A stretch of 64,000 nt of DNA from Chryseobacterium sp. JM1 (lineage in GTDB: Bacteria; Bacteroidota; Bacteroidia; Flavobacteriales; Weeksellaceae): contig NZ_JPRN01000005.1 in NCBI RefSeq assembly GCF_000737715.1, positions 415,052-479,051 on the forward strand, read 5' to 3'. This document shows, one piece after another, positions 46,859 through 57,258 of the stretch. The notes under the pieces were generated by a model. The model worked only from the letters and a program-made list of their open reading frames with translations, had not been told where the DNA came from and did no database searches. Position 1 is the first letter of the stretch; each line of letters starts with the position of its first letter. The position numbers were made by a program, and so were the translations under genes.

Positions 46859-49800
46859 TTAAAAGTCAAAATCAATGTCTACCGAATTGTTGCTATAGAA
46901 AAAGTCTTTATATCCAGACTCTACATCAGATCCGAGTGCTGACAGATATTTCAGAAAATCAGCATAGGACTGCGAGAAATCTGCAATGATATGATCTTTA
47001 TAGAGGCTTTTGTTATAACTGATCTCAAGATGTATTTCTTCCAGCTCACTGATGATATTTATGATCAAAGGAAATTTATTGTAAACTGTGTTCTGCGGAA
47101 CCGTTTGTAAAGAAAAATCAGCGAAACCACTTATGGTTTGATAACTGAACTCCGGATTTTGGGCTACAAAGAGAATATCCACATTATTTTTCACGAAAGC
47201 ATGGTCTGAGACTTCTTCATACTTTGTCACTTCTAAAAATTCTCCGGTTACTTTCTGAAGCATTTCGCTCAGCTTTTCTTCTCCAAATTCCACTCTCAGC
47301 AGTATACTTTTAATGAAAACTCCGAGAAGGGACTGTACTTGTGGTACAGATCTCCCTGAATCTACCGTGGCCATACAAATATCTGTTTTACCGGATATAT
47401 TACGTAAGAACACCAGGAATGATGTGAGCATCATCAGATAAGGCGTTGTTTTCATTTCCTTTGCCAGATCTGTCAATCCTCTGCTCACTTCCTGATCCAG
47501 AGAAAGTGTAAATATCTTTCCTTCAAATGAGTCTGCAGCTGCCGGTTCTTTCTTCAAAAAAGATTCATACACATACCCTTTCGTATAATTTTTCCAGAAA
47601 ACATTATTTTGTTCAAGATCTGAATTTTTATAGTACCAGTAAGCATAATCTCTAAACTGAATTTCAGGCACCAATTGTAATGCATGGGCAGAATAGTCAT
47701 TATAAAGATATACCAACTGCTTTATCAACAGTCCTGTAGAGATCCCATCAAAAATAATATGATGGGTAAGGAAAAGCATTTTGTACTTCTCACCCACCTT
47801 CAGAATCATCATTTTAAGCAGCAATTCTTTTTCAAGATCAAAGCAATGGCTCTTGTAGTGATCAACCGAGTTTTTATACTCCATTTCATTTTGGGCCTCA
47901 TCAATTTCCAATGCGAATTGAATGTGTTCCGAAGCTTTAATTTTCTGTTCAACCACCTCATTATTCAGCATAAAATTGGTCCTCAAAATTTCATTGGCCG
48001 ATATAATATGTCTTATGGCTTTCTCCAGTAATACGATATTTACCGTTCCGGATACATCAAACTCTGTAAACATATTATACGCTGAGGAAGCTCCTTTTTT
48101 CTGACAGGCCAGCCAGATATTGCTCTGCGTAGGTGTTGCCGTGATTACCTCCTGATAGGGAGCCGGCATTATTTCAGTGTTCCCATTCTTTTCGTTGAGG
48201 ATAACCTGACATAAAGAGTATACCTCCGGATTTTCAAACACTTCTTTCATGGATAAATGGGTGGAAAATTTCTTGTTTATTCTGTTAATGAGTTTGGTAA
48301 CTAACATAGAATGCCCGCCCAGTTCAAAGAAGTTGTCTTCATCTTCAATATCTTTACGGCTATTGAGTACTTCTTTCCAGATATTTTTTAGCTCCTGCAT
48401 CAGATGTGCATCTTCAACACCTTGATTTTTAAGCGGCTCATCAGAAGGAAGTTCCATTAATGAAAGGAGCTGTCTGTCTGTTTTTTTATTGGGTGTAAGA
48501 GGAAACTCATCTATTGTAAACATAAAATGGGGAACCATATAATAAGGAAGCTTTTTCTGAAGTTTTTCATGTATCCCGGAAACTTCAATCTGCCCATTGG
48601 TTTTCAGGTATGCTACCAGATGTTTTTCACCTTCTGTTTCTTTGACTACCACTATGGAATCTTCAATATTTTCAATGGTATTGAGGTGGTTTTCGATATC
48701 TCCCAATTCTATTCTATAGCCTTTTATTTTAACCTGATGATCGCTTCTTCCCAGGAAAATGATTTCACCATTTTCATTCCATTGCCCTACATCACCCGTC
48801 TTATAGATCAAATCTCCTTCACTGAAAGGATTTTTTACAAATTTTTCTAAGGAAAGTGCTTCATTATGGTAATATCCTTTGGCTAATCCTTTGCCGCCAA
48901 TGTAGATATCTCCAAGTGTATTAACAGGTAAAAGATTGAGGTTGGCATCCAAAATATAGAAAGAAGTTTCTTTAATGGGACTTCCTATATTCTGCGGAGA
49001 GGTTCCGTATTCAATTTTTTTAGTTGAAGACCAAATGGTAGTTTCTGTAGGCCCATACATATTCCAAAGTTCCTTGCAGGATGACAATAATTCTTCTATT
49101 AAATCATTATTAATCAAATCTCCGCCACAAAGTATTTTTACTTCAGAATCGGGTTTCCAGCCTAAACTAAGCAGTCTTTTGAAAAAACTGGGAGTTGCCT
49201 GTATCATGGAGGGTTTCACTTCCGAAATTTCCTGTATGGTTGCTACGGGAACTCTCAGAGTTTTATCTCCGGCAACGTATAAAGTGGCTCCGCTCATCAG
49301 CGGTGTAAAAAACTCCAGAATAGAAATGTCAAAAGAATAAGTAGTTACAGCGTACACGATATCTTCAGGATGCACACCCGGTTTCTGACGTATGCTTTGC
49401 AGCAGGTTCAATAGGGAAGCATGCCCTATTTCAACTCCTTTGGGATTTCCCGTAGATCCGGAAGTGTAGATGATATAGGCCGTATCTTCAGGTGTAACAG
49501 CTATTTCACCGCTATCTTCAGCTGTCTTTAAGATATCCTGTAAAAACAGTTTTTGGGGACCGGTAAGATCAATAGAAATAGAGTCATCGGATATTAAAAG
49601 CCCGGCCTTACTATCCTCTAAAATATACTGTAGCCTGTTGGCCGGAAATTCAGGATCAAGCGGAATATAGGCCTTTCCGGACTTCATGATTCCCAACAGA
49701 GCACACACCATATAGGCAGACCGGTTGAGTAAAACAGCAATGGTCTTTTCATCAGGGTGCTTATTCAGAAGATAATGGGCAATCCTGGATGATATTTGAT

Positions 49801-51265
49801 CAACCTCAGCATAAGATAACCGGAATTTTTCATCAGCTATTGCTATTTTATGGGGAAATTCTGACACTTTTTCGCTGAATATGTCGAGAAATGTTTCCCC
49901 TGTGCTTTCCATCTTGTCCGTACTGATGAATCTTTCATTAAAAGAGAAAAGGTTTTCTTTTTCTTCCTGGGACAGGAATGAAAGTTTTTTCATAGGTTCG
50001 GCTGCCAATGTCCCGATATTGACGATCAGATATTCAATATGCCGCACACATTGCTCTATGGAATAATCGTCAAAGACATCTGTATTGTAGTCGAAATCTA
50101 TTTTAATGTCTTCATTATCATCAAATTCTCTTACATATATGGCCAAAGCTGCTTTTTCAGATTTATTGGTGAGAGGAATTACGGTTGTCTCTGTTCCCTC
50201 GAAGTGGTCAGCATAATTATGTTTTTCGTAAGAGAATGTAATATTGAAAAGTTTGCTTTTTTCATTGAACAGCTTCAGATCACTGATCATTTTTCCGAGA
50301 GGATATTTCTGATATCTGTAATCTGACATCAGTTGTTTTTTGGTATTCTCTATGAGCTCAAGCAAATTGTTCTGATCATTCAGTTTCATTCTTAAAGGTG
50401 AAACTCCCATAAACAGTCCTACTGTTTTTTTGAATGCTTTAGAGTTTCTGTTCAGCACCGGAATTCCGATAGCCAGATCATCACTCTGATGTATTTTTCC
50501 AAAATAAAAGAAAAACAGCCCTAAAAATCCATGAAAAGTAGAAAAATTATGCTTTTTACCGAGTTCGATAAATTGATTATAATCTTCCCTGCTAATGATC
50601 AATTCTTTTCTGTCACTGATATGAGCCCGATGATCTTTCTTATCATTCCCATTAAAAATTACCTGTGGCAGGCTTGAGAATCTTTCAGCCCAATACTGCT
50701 TATCTCTGTTGAATTCATCAGAGATCTGGTAAGCCTGATCTTGAGCAGCGAAAGCATTATATTCATAAGGATATTGGTCTTGTACAGAGCCAAAATTCAG
50801 AATATCATTGTAATTTTTAATCAGTCTCTGGAACATAAGGGATGTCCCCCATCCATCTGTGATAATGTGGTGATATACTGAAAAAAGATAATAGTGATTC
50901 CCTGCAGATTTTATGAGAACAAACCGATACAGATAATCGTCTTCCAGTACATTAAAAGGTATTAAAAATTCCTTTTGCATATAATCTTCAGCAGTACGTA
51001 CAGCATCAGCTTCCTCTGAAAAATCTACCCATTCCAGAGGTCGCAGTTCTCCTTCCCTGATATATCTTCTTACTCCATTTTCATCTTCACGGAAAAAACT
51101 TCTATAGGCATCATGCTGCCTGATCATTTCATGATAAGCTTTTGTAAAGGTTTCTGTACAGATTTCACCTTTAATTTCTATTTTGGCTCCTATGTTATAG
51201 ATTGGAATATCCGGATGCAGCATTTGCTCAAAAAAGATATCCAATTGGGGAAGCGTTAACTTCAT
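46859..51265 (-). CDS. NRPS, C-A-PCP-C, predicted to load glycine
   Basis: The 1468-residue protein starts with a condensation domain (HHIITDG, 132-138), followed by an adenylation domain (YIIYTSGSTGNPKG; MYGPTETTIW; YKTGDVGQW; PNKKTDRQ), a carrier domain (LGGHSML, Ser) and a second condensation domain (HHIIFDG) that ends the protein. The hand-read specificity residues are D-I-L-Q-L-G-M-I-W-K, one change from the known Gly code DILQLGLIWK. There is no thioesterase domain. It is followed by the hydrolase gene and preceded by the exporter. Confidence 0.93.
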   Translation of the reverse strand: MKLTLPQLDIFFEQMLHPDIPIYNIGAKIEIKGEICTETFTKAYHEMIRQHDAYRSFFREDENGVRRYIREGELRPLEWVDFSEEADAVRTAEDYMQKEFLIPFNVLEDDYLYRFVLIKSAGNHYYLFSVYHHIITDGWGTSLMFQRLIKNYNDILNFGSVQDQYPYEYNAFAAQDQAYQISDEFNRDKQYWAERFSSLPQVIFNGNDKKDHRAHISDRKELIISREDYNQFIELGKKHNFSTFHGFLGLFFFYFGKIHQSDDLAIGIPVLNRNSKAFKKTVGLFMGVSPLRMKLNDQNNLLELIENTKKQLMSDYRYQKYPLGKMISDLKLFNEKSKLFNITFSYEKHNYADHFEGTETTVIPLTNKSEKAALAIYVREFDDNEDIKIDFDYNTDVFDDYSIEQCVRHIEYLIVNIGTLAAEPMKKLSFLSQEEKENLFSFNERFISTDKMESTGETFLDIFSEKVSEFPHKIAIADEKFRLSYAEVDQISSRIAHYLLNKHPDEKTIAVLLNRSAYMVCALLGIMKSGKAYIPLDPEFPANRLQYILEDSKAGLLISDDSISIDLTGPQKLFLQDILKTAEDSGEIAVTPEDTAYIIYTSGSTGNPKGVEIGHASLLNLLQSIRQKPGVHPEDIVYAVTTYSFDISILEFFTPLMSGATLYVAGDKTLRVPVATIQEISEVKPSMIQATPSFFKRLLSLGWKPDSEVKILCGGDLINNDLIEELLSSCKELWNMYGPTETTIWSSTKKIEYGTSPQNIGSPIKETSFYILDANLNLLPVNTLGDIYIGGKGLAKGYYHNEALSLEKFVKNPFSEGDLIYKTGDVGQWNENGEIIFLGRSDHQVKIKGYRIELGDIENHLNTIENIEDSIVVVKETEGEKHLVAYLKTNGQIEVSGIHEKLQKKLPYYMVPHFMFTIDEFPLTPNKKTDRQLLSLMELPSDEPLKNQGVEDAHLMQELKNIWKEVLNSRKDIEDEDNFFELGGHSMLVTKLINRINKKFSTHLSMKEVFENPEVYSLCQVILNEKNGNTEIMPAPYQEVITATPTQSNIWLACQKKGASSAYNMFTEFDVSGTVNIVLLEKAIRHIISANEILRTNFMLNNEVVEQKIKASEHIQFALEIDEAQNEMEYKNSVDHYKSHCFDLEKELLLKMMILKVGEKYKMLFLTHHIIFDGISTGLLIKQLVYLYNDYSAHALQLVPEIQFRDYAYWYYKNSDLEQNNVFWKNYTKGYVYESFLKKEPAAADSFEGKIFTLSLDQEVSRGLTDLAKEMKTTPYLMMLTSFLVFLRNISGKTDICMATVDSGRSVPQVQSLLGVFIKSILLRVEFGEEKLSEMLQKVTGEFLEVTKYEEVSDHAFVKNNVDILFVAQNPEFSYQTISGFADFSLQTVPQNTVYNKFPLIINIISELEEIHLEISYNKSLYKDHIIADFSQSYADFLKYLSALGSDVESGYKDFFYSNNSVDIDFDF

Positions 51266-51277
51266 AAGCGTATGATA

Positions 51278-52894
51278 TTAAAAGTAAGCATTTTGGAAAT
51301 TTTCCGGAACGTCTTCTCTGACAATTTTACCGTAATCGAATTTTAAAAGTTTATCACAGTACTGGAAATATCTGTCATCGTGGGTAACGGCAATAATGGT
51401 TTTTCCTTCTGCTTTAAGCTTAGGGATCAGTTCTTCATAAAAATATCTTCTGAAGTAAGGATCCTGATCGGCTGCCCATTCATCAAGGACCACAATCGGC
51501 TTGTCTTCCAGCAATGCGAATATCAATGCCATTCTCTTGCTTTGTCCTTTTGAAAACTGTCTTCTTGCAGATTCTTCAGAGTCGTCCTTTACTACATTTT
51601 CAAGCTTGAAGACTTCAAGTAATTTTTTATAGTTTGCATTGTCTTTCAGCTCATAATCATCGTAGTTCTGTGAAAAGAGATGATTACTTGTAAATACTGC
51701 TGAGATGAGATTCTGAATCTCTTTCTCTGAATCTATCTTCTTCCCGTCAAACAGTATATCCCCCTGATCCGGAACATACAATCCGGAAAGAACATTGATA
51801 AAGGTACTTTTCCCACTTCCGTTTCCACCTACAATAAAAATAACTTCTCCTTTATTGATTTCCAGGTTTACCGGGCCCAGTTCGAAGTTGGCATCCGCAT
51901 TATCATTTTTGTAATTGAAATGAATGTTGTTAAAACTTAACTTAGAAAAATCAACCGACGGTTTTCTGGTCTGTACCTGTCCGGATTTTTCATTTTTAAA
52001 GTCTGAGTAAAACTCTTTAAGACGTTTATTGGCGACAAATAATCTGGTAATAGAGTCCTGAAGATTTACCAGTACATTGATAGGCCCTGTTATAAATAAC
52101 AACACGAGAACGTAAGGAATCACGTACTCTTTTTTCAGCCATCCCATTTCAGGCAGGGCAAATAAAATAACCCCGATGATGATATACATTCCGTACTGGC
52201 TGATCAGTCCTATGGATAAAAAGGAAAAGCTGATTTTAAAATCCAGTTTATACGCTGCATTTCTGTTGGTAAAAACATAGTCTTCAAGTAATCTTTCTTT
52301 TCTTTTATCGCTGATCATTAATTCTTTAAAGCCATTCACGACATCCTGTACAAATCCGAAATAAGAGTCATTGTACTTTCTTATTTTTTCTATAGATTTT
52401 GACAGCAGATTAATGACCAGATAATACATTGCAGCGATCACAATAATGCCGGCAATGATAATAAGTGCCGAAACCACAGACAGACGAATCAGGTACCCGA
52501 TGCAGAGCAATACCATGAGCAGGGAAGAAATGGCAGCGGTAATCACACTCGGCAATGAATAAAAAGTTCTGACGTCTTCCACAGCCGTAAAGAACCTCTG
52601 TGTCCCCAGTTTTTCAATTTTCACCAAAGGGGTATCCAGAATTTTCTCAAACAATGTTTTCTCCATTCCGGTAAGCATTCCGAAAGTAATTTTATTCAAT
52701 TCTTTCTGGAAATATATATTCAGGAGATAGGCATAGATCACAAAGGAGAAAAAGGTGATGTATATGTAGCCGTCTATTTTAAACTTATCGGCTATACTGT
52801 TGTTGATGATATAAATGATACCAAAACTTAATAAACTGCTTATTAAGGCATACATGGATATCAGAAAAATGTGCTTGGGTTTTATTTTTAGCAT
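51278..52894 (-). CDS. Cyclic-peptide/siderophore-type ABC exporter (PvdE/SyrD-like)
   Basis: The 538-residue fused membrane-ATPase half-transporter has about six hydrophobic segments in residues 10-270, then Walker A GGNGSGKSTF, signature FSKGQSKRMAL, and Walker B VVLDEWAADQDP. The DEWAADQDP sequence is typical of the PvdE/SyrD family that moves NRPS products out of the cytoplasm. It is encoded between the thioesterase and the glycine-loading NRPS. Confidence 0.94.
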   Translation of the reverse strand: MLKIKPKHIFLISMYALISSLLSFGIIYIINNSIADKFKIDGYIYITFFSFVIYAYLLNIYFQKELNKITFGMLTGMEKTLFEKILDTPLVKIEKLGTQRFFTAVEDVRTFYSLPSVITAAISSLLMVLLCIGYLIRLSVVSALIIIAGIIVIAAMYYLVINLLSKSIEKIRKYNDSYFGFVQDVVNGFKELMISDKRKERLLEDYVFTNRNAAYKLDFKISFSFLSIGLISQYGMYIIIGVILFALPEMGWLKKEYVIPYVLVLLFITGPINVLVNLQDSITRLFVANKRLKEFYSDFKNEKSGQVQTRKPSVDFSKLSFNNIHFNYKNDNADANFELGPVNLEINKGEVIFIVGGNGSGKSTFINVLSGLYVPDQGDILFDGKKIDSEKEIQNLISAVFTSNHLFSQNYDDYELKDNANYKKLLEVFKLENVVKDDSEESARRQFSKGQSKRMALIFALLEDKPIVVLDEWAADQDPYFRRYFYEELIPKLKAEGKTIIAVTHDDRYFQYCDKLLKFDYGKIVREDVPENFQNAYF

Positions 52895-52922
52895 GATTTA
52901 AATTTTTATGGTATGGTTAGGA

Positions 52923-53621
52923 CTAAACGAAGCAATAATTAATAATTTTCCCTATGGTTTTACTGTGATTATGTATAAAAAAATGATTTCCTTCAACTAT
53001 TGAATAATCGAAAACGGCTGTTGTAAATCTGCTCCAGTTTTCAATTTTATCAGATAAAGCTTCCTGATCTCCCATTATGGCATAAATAGAAGATTGAAGT
53101 GTGATGTCTTTTTCAAGATCCTGATCTTTTTCGATGCATTCAAAATCTGCTCTCATGATGTTGGAGAAAAAAGTAAATGCATCTTTATTTTCAATAATTT
53201 CATTGGGAACTCCTCCCAGCTCGGCGATACTTGCTTTAAAGGCATCATCGTCCAAATTATGTCTGCTAGGAATCTTATAGCCATCCAGCGGCCCCGGATT
53301 GCCGGAAACAACTAAGTAATCCGGTTTATCATTATGGTCCTCAAACAGTTGAGCAAGAGAAAGGGCCAGTATAGCTCCCATACTATGTCCGAAAATAATG
53401 AAAGGCGCTCCGTTTCTTTTACGGCTCATTTGTTCAAAAAGATCACGTATCGCTTCTTTTTTATCTTTAATTAAGGGTTCTCTGAACCGTTCTCCTCTGC
53501 CCGGCAATTCTATAGGAATAAATTCTATATCTGATACGAGTGATTTTTGCAGGAAATTATAAGAATACTTATTGCCTCCTGCAAAGTGGAGTAAAAAAAG
53601 TTGTTTTTTTGTAATACTCAT
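52923..53621 (-). CDS. Type II thioesterase
   Basis: The 232-residue alpha/beta hydrolase has FLLHFAGGNKYSY, ELPGRGERF and the nucleophile FGHSMGA, with the catalytic His in EGNHFFIH. Type II thioesterases clear wrong or stalled acyl groups from NRPS carrier domains in the cytoplasm. No integrated thioesterase is visible in the three NRPS genes, so it might also take part in release. It is 2 bp from the glycosyltransferase gene. Confidence 0.94.
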   Translation of the reverse strand: MSITKKQLFLLHFAGGNKYSYNFLQKSLVSDIEFIPIELPGRGERFREPLIKDKKEAIRDLFEQMSRKRNGAPFIIFGHSMGAILALSLAQLFEDHNDKPDYLVVSGNPGPLDGYKIPSRHNLDDDAFKASIAELGGVPNEIIENKDAFTFFSNIMRADFECIEKDQDLEKDITLQSSIYAIMGDQEALSDKIENWSRFTTAVFDYSIVEGNHFFIHNHSKTIGKIINYCFV

Positions 53622-53623
53622 TA

Positions 53624-54865
53624 TTATTCGATTAGTTTTTTAAGTCCGTAATGTGATACCATTTGGCTGATATTTCCGGAAGCCTGTTCAAAGCTGGTCT
53701 TCATTTTTATCAGGTTCATTTTAATATCCTTATTATTTTGAATTTCATTTATCTTTGACACTATATGTTCTGCATTCAAAGAATGGGCACTTATTTTAGC
53801 CCCCAGTCCATGGGCTTCTACTCTGTCTGCATTTTCAAACTGGTCAAGACCCAGTGGAAATATAATCATGGGAGTTCCGGTCATAATGCTCTCTTTTATT
53901 CCGCCCATTCCTCCATGCAAAATGGCTATTTCTGCCTGTTTCAGGAAGGCCATCTGAGGAAGCCATTGATGTACGGCTATCTTATCCGAGCTGTAACGGG
54001 CATAGTTGTCATAGAGGTTTCCAACGGATATATACAGTACATAATTTTCCAGAAGATCGTGTTGCATGGCCTCAATAAGCGTGGTGATGATCTGCTGTGT
54101 TTTTTCTTTGTCTATTTCATCTGCCCAGGAGCCCAAAGAACAAAACATTATTTTTTTACCGGTTTCATGCTTTTCAAGCAGTTCTTTTTCCAGTGCTGAG
54201 GTATCATAATAAGCATCAAAAATATCCTGTTCCGGAATGCATGGGCCTATATACAGATCATTATCCCGCTCTACAGCATTCTCTATTAAGAAATCTTTAG
54301 ATGAGGTCATCAGGTTGTGAAAATCATCAAAAACAGACAACACATCTTGTAAAGAAGTGATTTTATACCCTTGCTCAATCAGAAAATCGATGAGGATATT
54401 TACGGCTTCTACATTGATATCTTTCATCAGCATATCTGCACTCCATTCTTTTACTTTATCCGTAAATGAGTTTTTGCTGAAGTCATTTCCAATAGGAAAA
54501 TGGCAGTACACCAATACTATTTTCACTTTATACCTGAGATGAAAAGTAACGGCTTCTATGGGGTTATAGGCTGTAAAAACAATGGCAGCCGGATCATGTT
54601 TTCTCATCAATTCATCAAAATCGCCTTTGATGATGGAAGAAATGACGTGTGCATTGATCTTGCCCGGCTCATGTTTAATTCCTCTGGGATAATGTTCTTC
54701 AAAGACGGTAGTATAAGAAAATGATGTTTTCGATATGCTGTCTGTGGCATCCGGAATTCCTATATAATGAACCTCATGCCCCATCTGTACAAGTTTTTCA
54801 CTGATTCCCAGTGTGGGAATGATGTTTCCTTTAAAAGGATCACTATACATTAAAATTTTTTTCAT
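53624..54865 (-). CDS. GT1-family (MGT-like) glycosyltransferase
   Basis: The protein has about 413 residues from the ATG at 54865 (MKKILMYSDPFKGNIIPTLG). The longer frame from 54910 would overlap the previous gene and adds a Lys-rich stretch. GT-B features are GHEVHYIG in the acceptor half and LHGGMGGIKESIMTGTPMI with DQFENADRV in the donor half, matching macrolide/antibiotic glycosyltransferases. It likely adds a sugar to the peptide before export. A role in self-protection by glycosylation is also possible. Confidence 0.9.
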   Translation of the reverse strand: MKKILMYSDPFKGNIIPTLGISEKLVQMGHEVHYIGIPDATDSISKTSFSYTTVFEEHYPRGIKHEPGKINAHVISSIIKGDFDELMRKHDPAAIVFTAYNPIEAVTFHLRYKVKIVLVYCHFPIGNDFSKNSFTDKVKEWSADMLMKDINVEAVNILIDFLIEQGYKITSLQDVLSVFDDFHNLMTSSKDFLIENAVERDNDLYIGPCIPEQDIFDAYYDTSALEKELLEKHETGKKIMFCSLGSWADEIDKEKTQQIITTLIEAMQHDLLENYVLYISVGNLYDNYARYSSDKIAVHQWLPQMAFLKQAEIAILHGGMGGIKESIMTGTPMIIFPLGLDQFENADRVEAHGLGAKISAHSLNAEHIVSKINEIQNNKDIKMNLIKMKTSFEQASGNISQMVSHYGLKKLIE

Positions 54866-54875
54866 ATTTATTGTT

Positions 54876-57251
54876 TTACCTGCTTCTTTCTCTTTCTTCT
54901 TCGTTTCCAAACTGTCGCTGATCCTTGGCTACCTGATCACTTCCGAAGGTATAGCTGATGGAAAACCTAAAAAATCTATTGTTATCGTAGGATATGTATT
55001 TCTGTTCAACATTATTGATTTCCGAAGTCATTCTGCGCGGGCTGGAGTTCAAAATATCATACGCAGCGATACTCATATTCAGGCCTTTGTAAGGTGTTTT
55101 GTAGGAAACAGCAAGATCCAGGGAATTGGCTTTTGAGAAATGAAATATATTCTGATTGAAGGATGATCCGTACCAGTAATTGATATCTGCCGATAAGGTC
55201 TTTGATTTATTGATCGTCAGTGAATTATTCACCGATCCAAAAAACTCAAATCCATTTCTCAGTATCAGATTGTAGTCTGTCATTTTCATGGATTGGGAAT
55301 AATTCAAAAATACCGTTGTATAGGTTTTCCACCACGAGAACGGATTCAATTCATAGGTTTCCATTAAAGAGTATCCATAACTTTTAAAATAATTATCAAA
55401 GGTTACGATCTGCTCTTTAGTCTCATCGTTCATTTTAAATAAAGTCCCGTATGCATTGGAGTTTATGTTAAAGGAAAATTTGGATGTGAGTTTTTTATAG
55501 GTATGGGTAAGTTCTATATTATCTACATAAGAGGGCTTCAGATAAGGGTTTCCCATGGAAGATATCTGGCTGTTGATAAAATACCTGGCCGGATTTAATT
55601 GTCCGTACGAAGGTCTCTGTATCCTTCTGGCATAATTAAAAATCAAATTATTATTATCATTCACCTTGTATTTGATGAATAATGACGGAAATAATTTAAG
55701 ATACTTATTATAATCGGTCTGATTGGAAATAGCAGAATATCCTTTGGTTTGGGTATATTCAGATCTCAAACCAATCTGTCCTTCCCACTGATCAGAAAAC
55801 TTCCGCATTCCATTGACATAGACAGCCTGAATAGCTTCATTAAATTCAAACTGATCCGACTGTGTGAGGGCGTTATTGGAAGAAAGATCGTAGTTATTCA
55901 GTAAATAATTGGTATTTGTAAATGTCAGTTTTCCTCCGTAGTTGAAATTAATCAGCTTGCCCGGGTGGTCTACATCGAACTTTACACTATAATTATTGAT
56001 TTCCTGATCAGCAATGCTCTTATTGTAAAAATTAATCCCCAGATAATTATTTCCCGGATCGTATTGATTGGAGAGAATAATGTTATTCACATCTCTGTTA
56101 TAGCGAAGGTAGTCTACATCAATATTTAATTTCCGGCCTAAAGTATCCAGCTTTTGATCCACATGAAGATTGAATGAGTGATTATTAACCTGACTGTGCA
56201 TATCTCCCCTTCCTCTCAGATCATACAGCCTTTCATTGGAAGCGTTTCTTACGTCTGTATTGATATGGTCTGTGACAAAATCATTGTTGATTCCCCCTAA
56301 ATACTGTAATCCGATTTTTGTTTTTGGGGTCACTTCATAGTCTACCAATAGTCTTCCGGAAAACTGGTTACGATTGATTTTCTGTTCTGTTGTCAGGTAG
56401 TATGGATCTGAAAAAAATATATCAGCCATCTGCTTTACAAAAGTATCGCCAAAGGTATAACCGGTATTAAGCAAGACACTTATTTTATCTTTTTGATACG
56501 TAAAGTTATTGTTGACAGACTGCAATAAATATTTAGCTTTCGAGGCATCATCTGTAAAGCTGATATTATTGTTCCACGAATTCTTTTTTGCTTTTTTAAG
56601 CACCAGGTTGACAATTCCACTGTTTCCTTCAGCTTCATACCGGGCGGAAGGGTTACTGATCACTTCCACTTCTTTAATACTTTCACTGGGAATAGATTTT
56701 AAAAAGTTTTTCAGATCATCACCACTTAAATTAATCATTCTTCCATCTACCATTACTTTTACAGCATCTCTTCCCAGCATTGAAATCTGGTCATTTTTCA
56801 GGACTAAACCGGGAACTATTTTTAAGGTTTCAAAAACATTCCCTTTGTTCATAAGACTGTTATTTTCAAGATTGACCACCGTTTTATCCAGTTTCTGAAA
56901 AACCATTTTGGTGGTAGCTGTCAGCTTCACTTCTTCTATTAATTTAGAAATGGTCAACAGTTCTATATCCTCTATTCTGGTGTCTGCATTTACCTCTATT
57001 TTTTTCTCCAGATATTTATATTCAGGACTTTTAATGGTTAATACATAGGAACCTTTTGTGAGTTCTGTCGTAAAGTTTCCAAGGTCACCGGTTGTTGTCT
57101 TTATGTTGATGTTTTTAGCCGTAAACAGAAGTTCTATATTTTTTACGGGTTCTTTTTCTTTATTTACGACCCTTCCTTCCACTTTATACTGGGCGTAGAA
57201 AATAACGGGTATCATTAAAGTTAAAACATATAATAATTTAAAATTTCTCAT
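54876..57251 (-). CDS. TonB-type outer-membrane receptor/barrel
   Basis: The 791-residue protein has a signal peptide (VLTLMIPVIFYAQY), a carboxypeptidase-regulatory-like domain, a plug (VFETLKIVPGLVLKNDQISM, VISNPSARYEAEGNSG) and a barrel ending YTFGSDQVAKDQRQ. It resembles the 21752 gene in domain order but is not a close copy. Located inside the NRPS operon (10 bp before the glycosyltransferase), it probably moves the product across the outer membrane or takes it back in, as for a metallophore. Confidence 0.9.
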   Translation of the reverse strand: MRNFKLLYVLTLMIPVIFYAQYKVEGRVVNKEKEPVKNIELLFTAKNINIKTTTGDLGNFTTELTKGSYVLTIKSPEYKYLEKKIEVNADTRIEDIELLTISKLIEEVKLTATTKMVFQKLDKTVVNLENNSLMNKGNVFETLKIVPGLVLKNDQISMLGRDAVKVMVDGRMINLSGDDLKNFLKSIPSESIKEVEVISNPSARYEAEGNSGIVNLVLKKAKKNSWNNNISFTDDASKAKYLLQSVNNNFTYQKDKISVLLNTGYTFGDTFVKQMADIFFSDPYYLTTEQKINRNQFSGRLLVDYEVTPKTKIGLQYLGGINNDFVTDHINTDVRNASNERLYDLRGRGDMHSQVNNHSFNLHVDQKLDTLGRKLNIDVDYLRYNRDVNNIILSNQYDPGNNYLGINFYNKSIADQEINNYSVKFDVDHPGKLINFNYGGKLTFTNTNYLLNNYDLSSNNALTQSDQFEFNEAIQAVYVNGMRKFSDQWEGQIGLRSEYTQTKGYSAISNQTDYNKYLKLFPSLFIKYKVNDNNNLIFNYARRIQRPSYGQLNPARYFINSQISSMGNPYLKPSYVDNIELTHTYKKLTSKFSFNINSNAYGTLFKMNDETKEQIVTFDNYFKSYGYSLMETYELNPFSWWKTYTTVFLNYSQSMKMTDYNLILRNGFEFFGSVNNSLTINKSKTLSADINYWYGSSFNQNIFHFSKANSLDLAVSYKTPYKGLNMSIAAYDILNSSPRRMTSEINNVEQKYISYDNNRFFRFSISYTFGSDQVAKDQRQFGNEEERERSR

Positions 57252-57258
57252 AGAATAA

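Noticed and set aside
54866..54910. Longer glycosyltransferase start at 54910
   Set aside because: It overlaps the barrel gene by 35 bp and adds a Lys/Glu-rich stretch not expected before the first beta strand of a GT-B fold.
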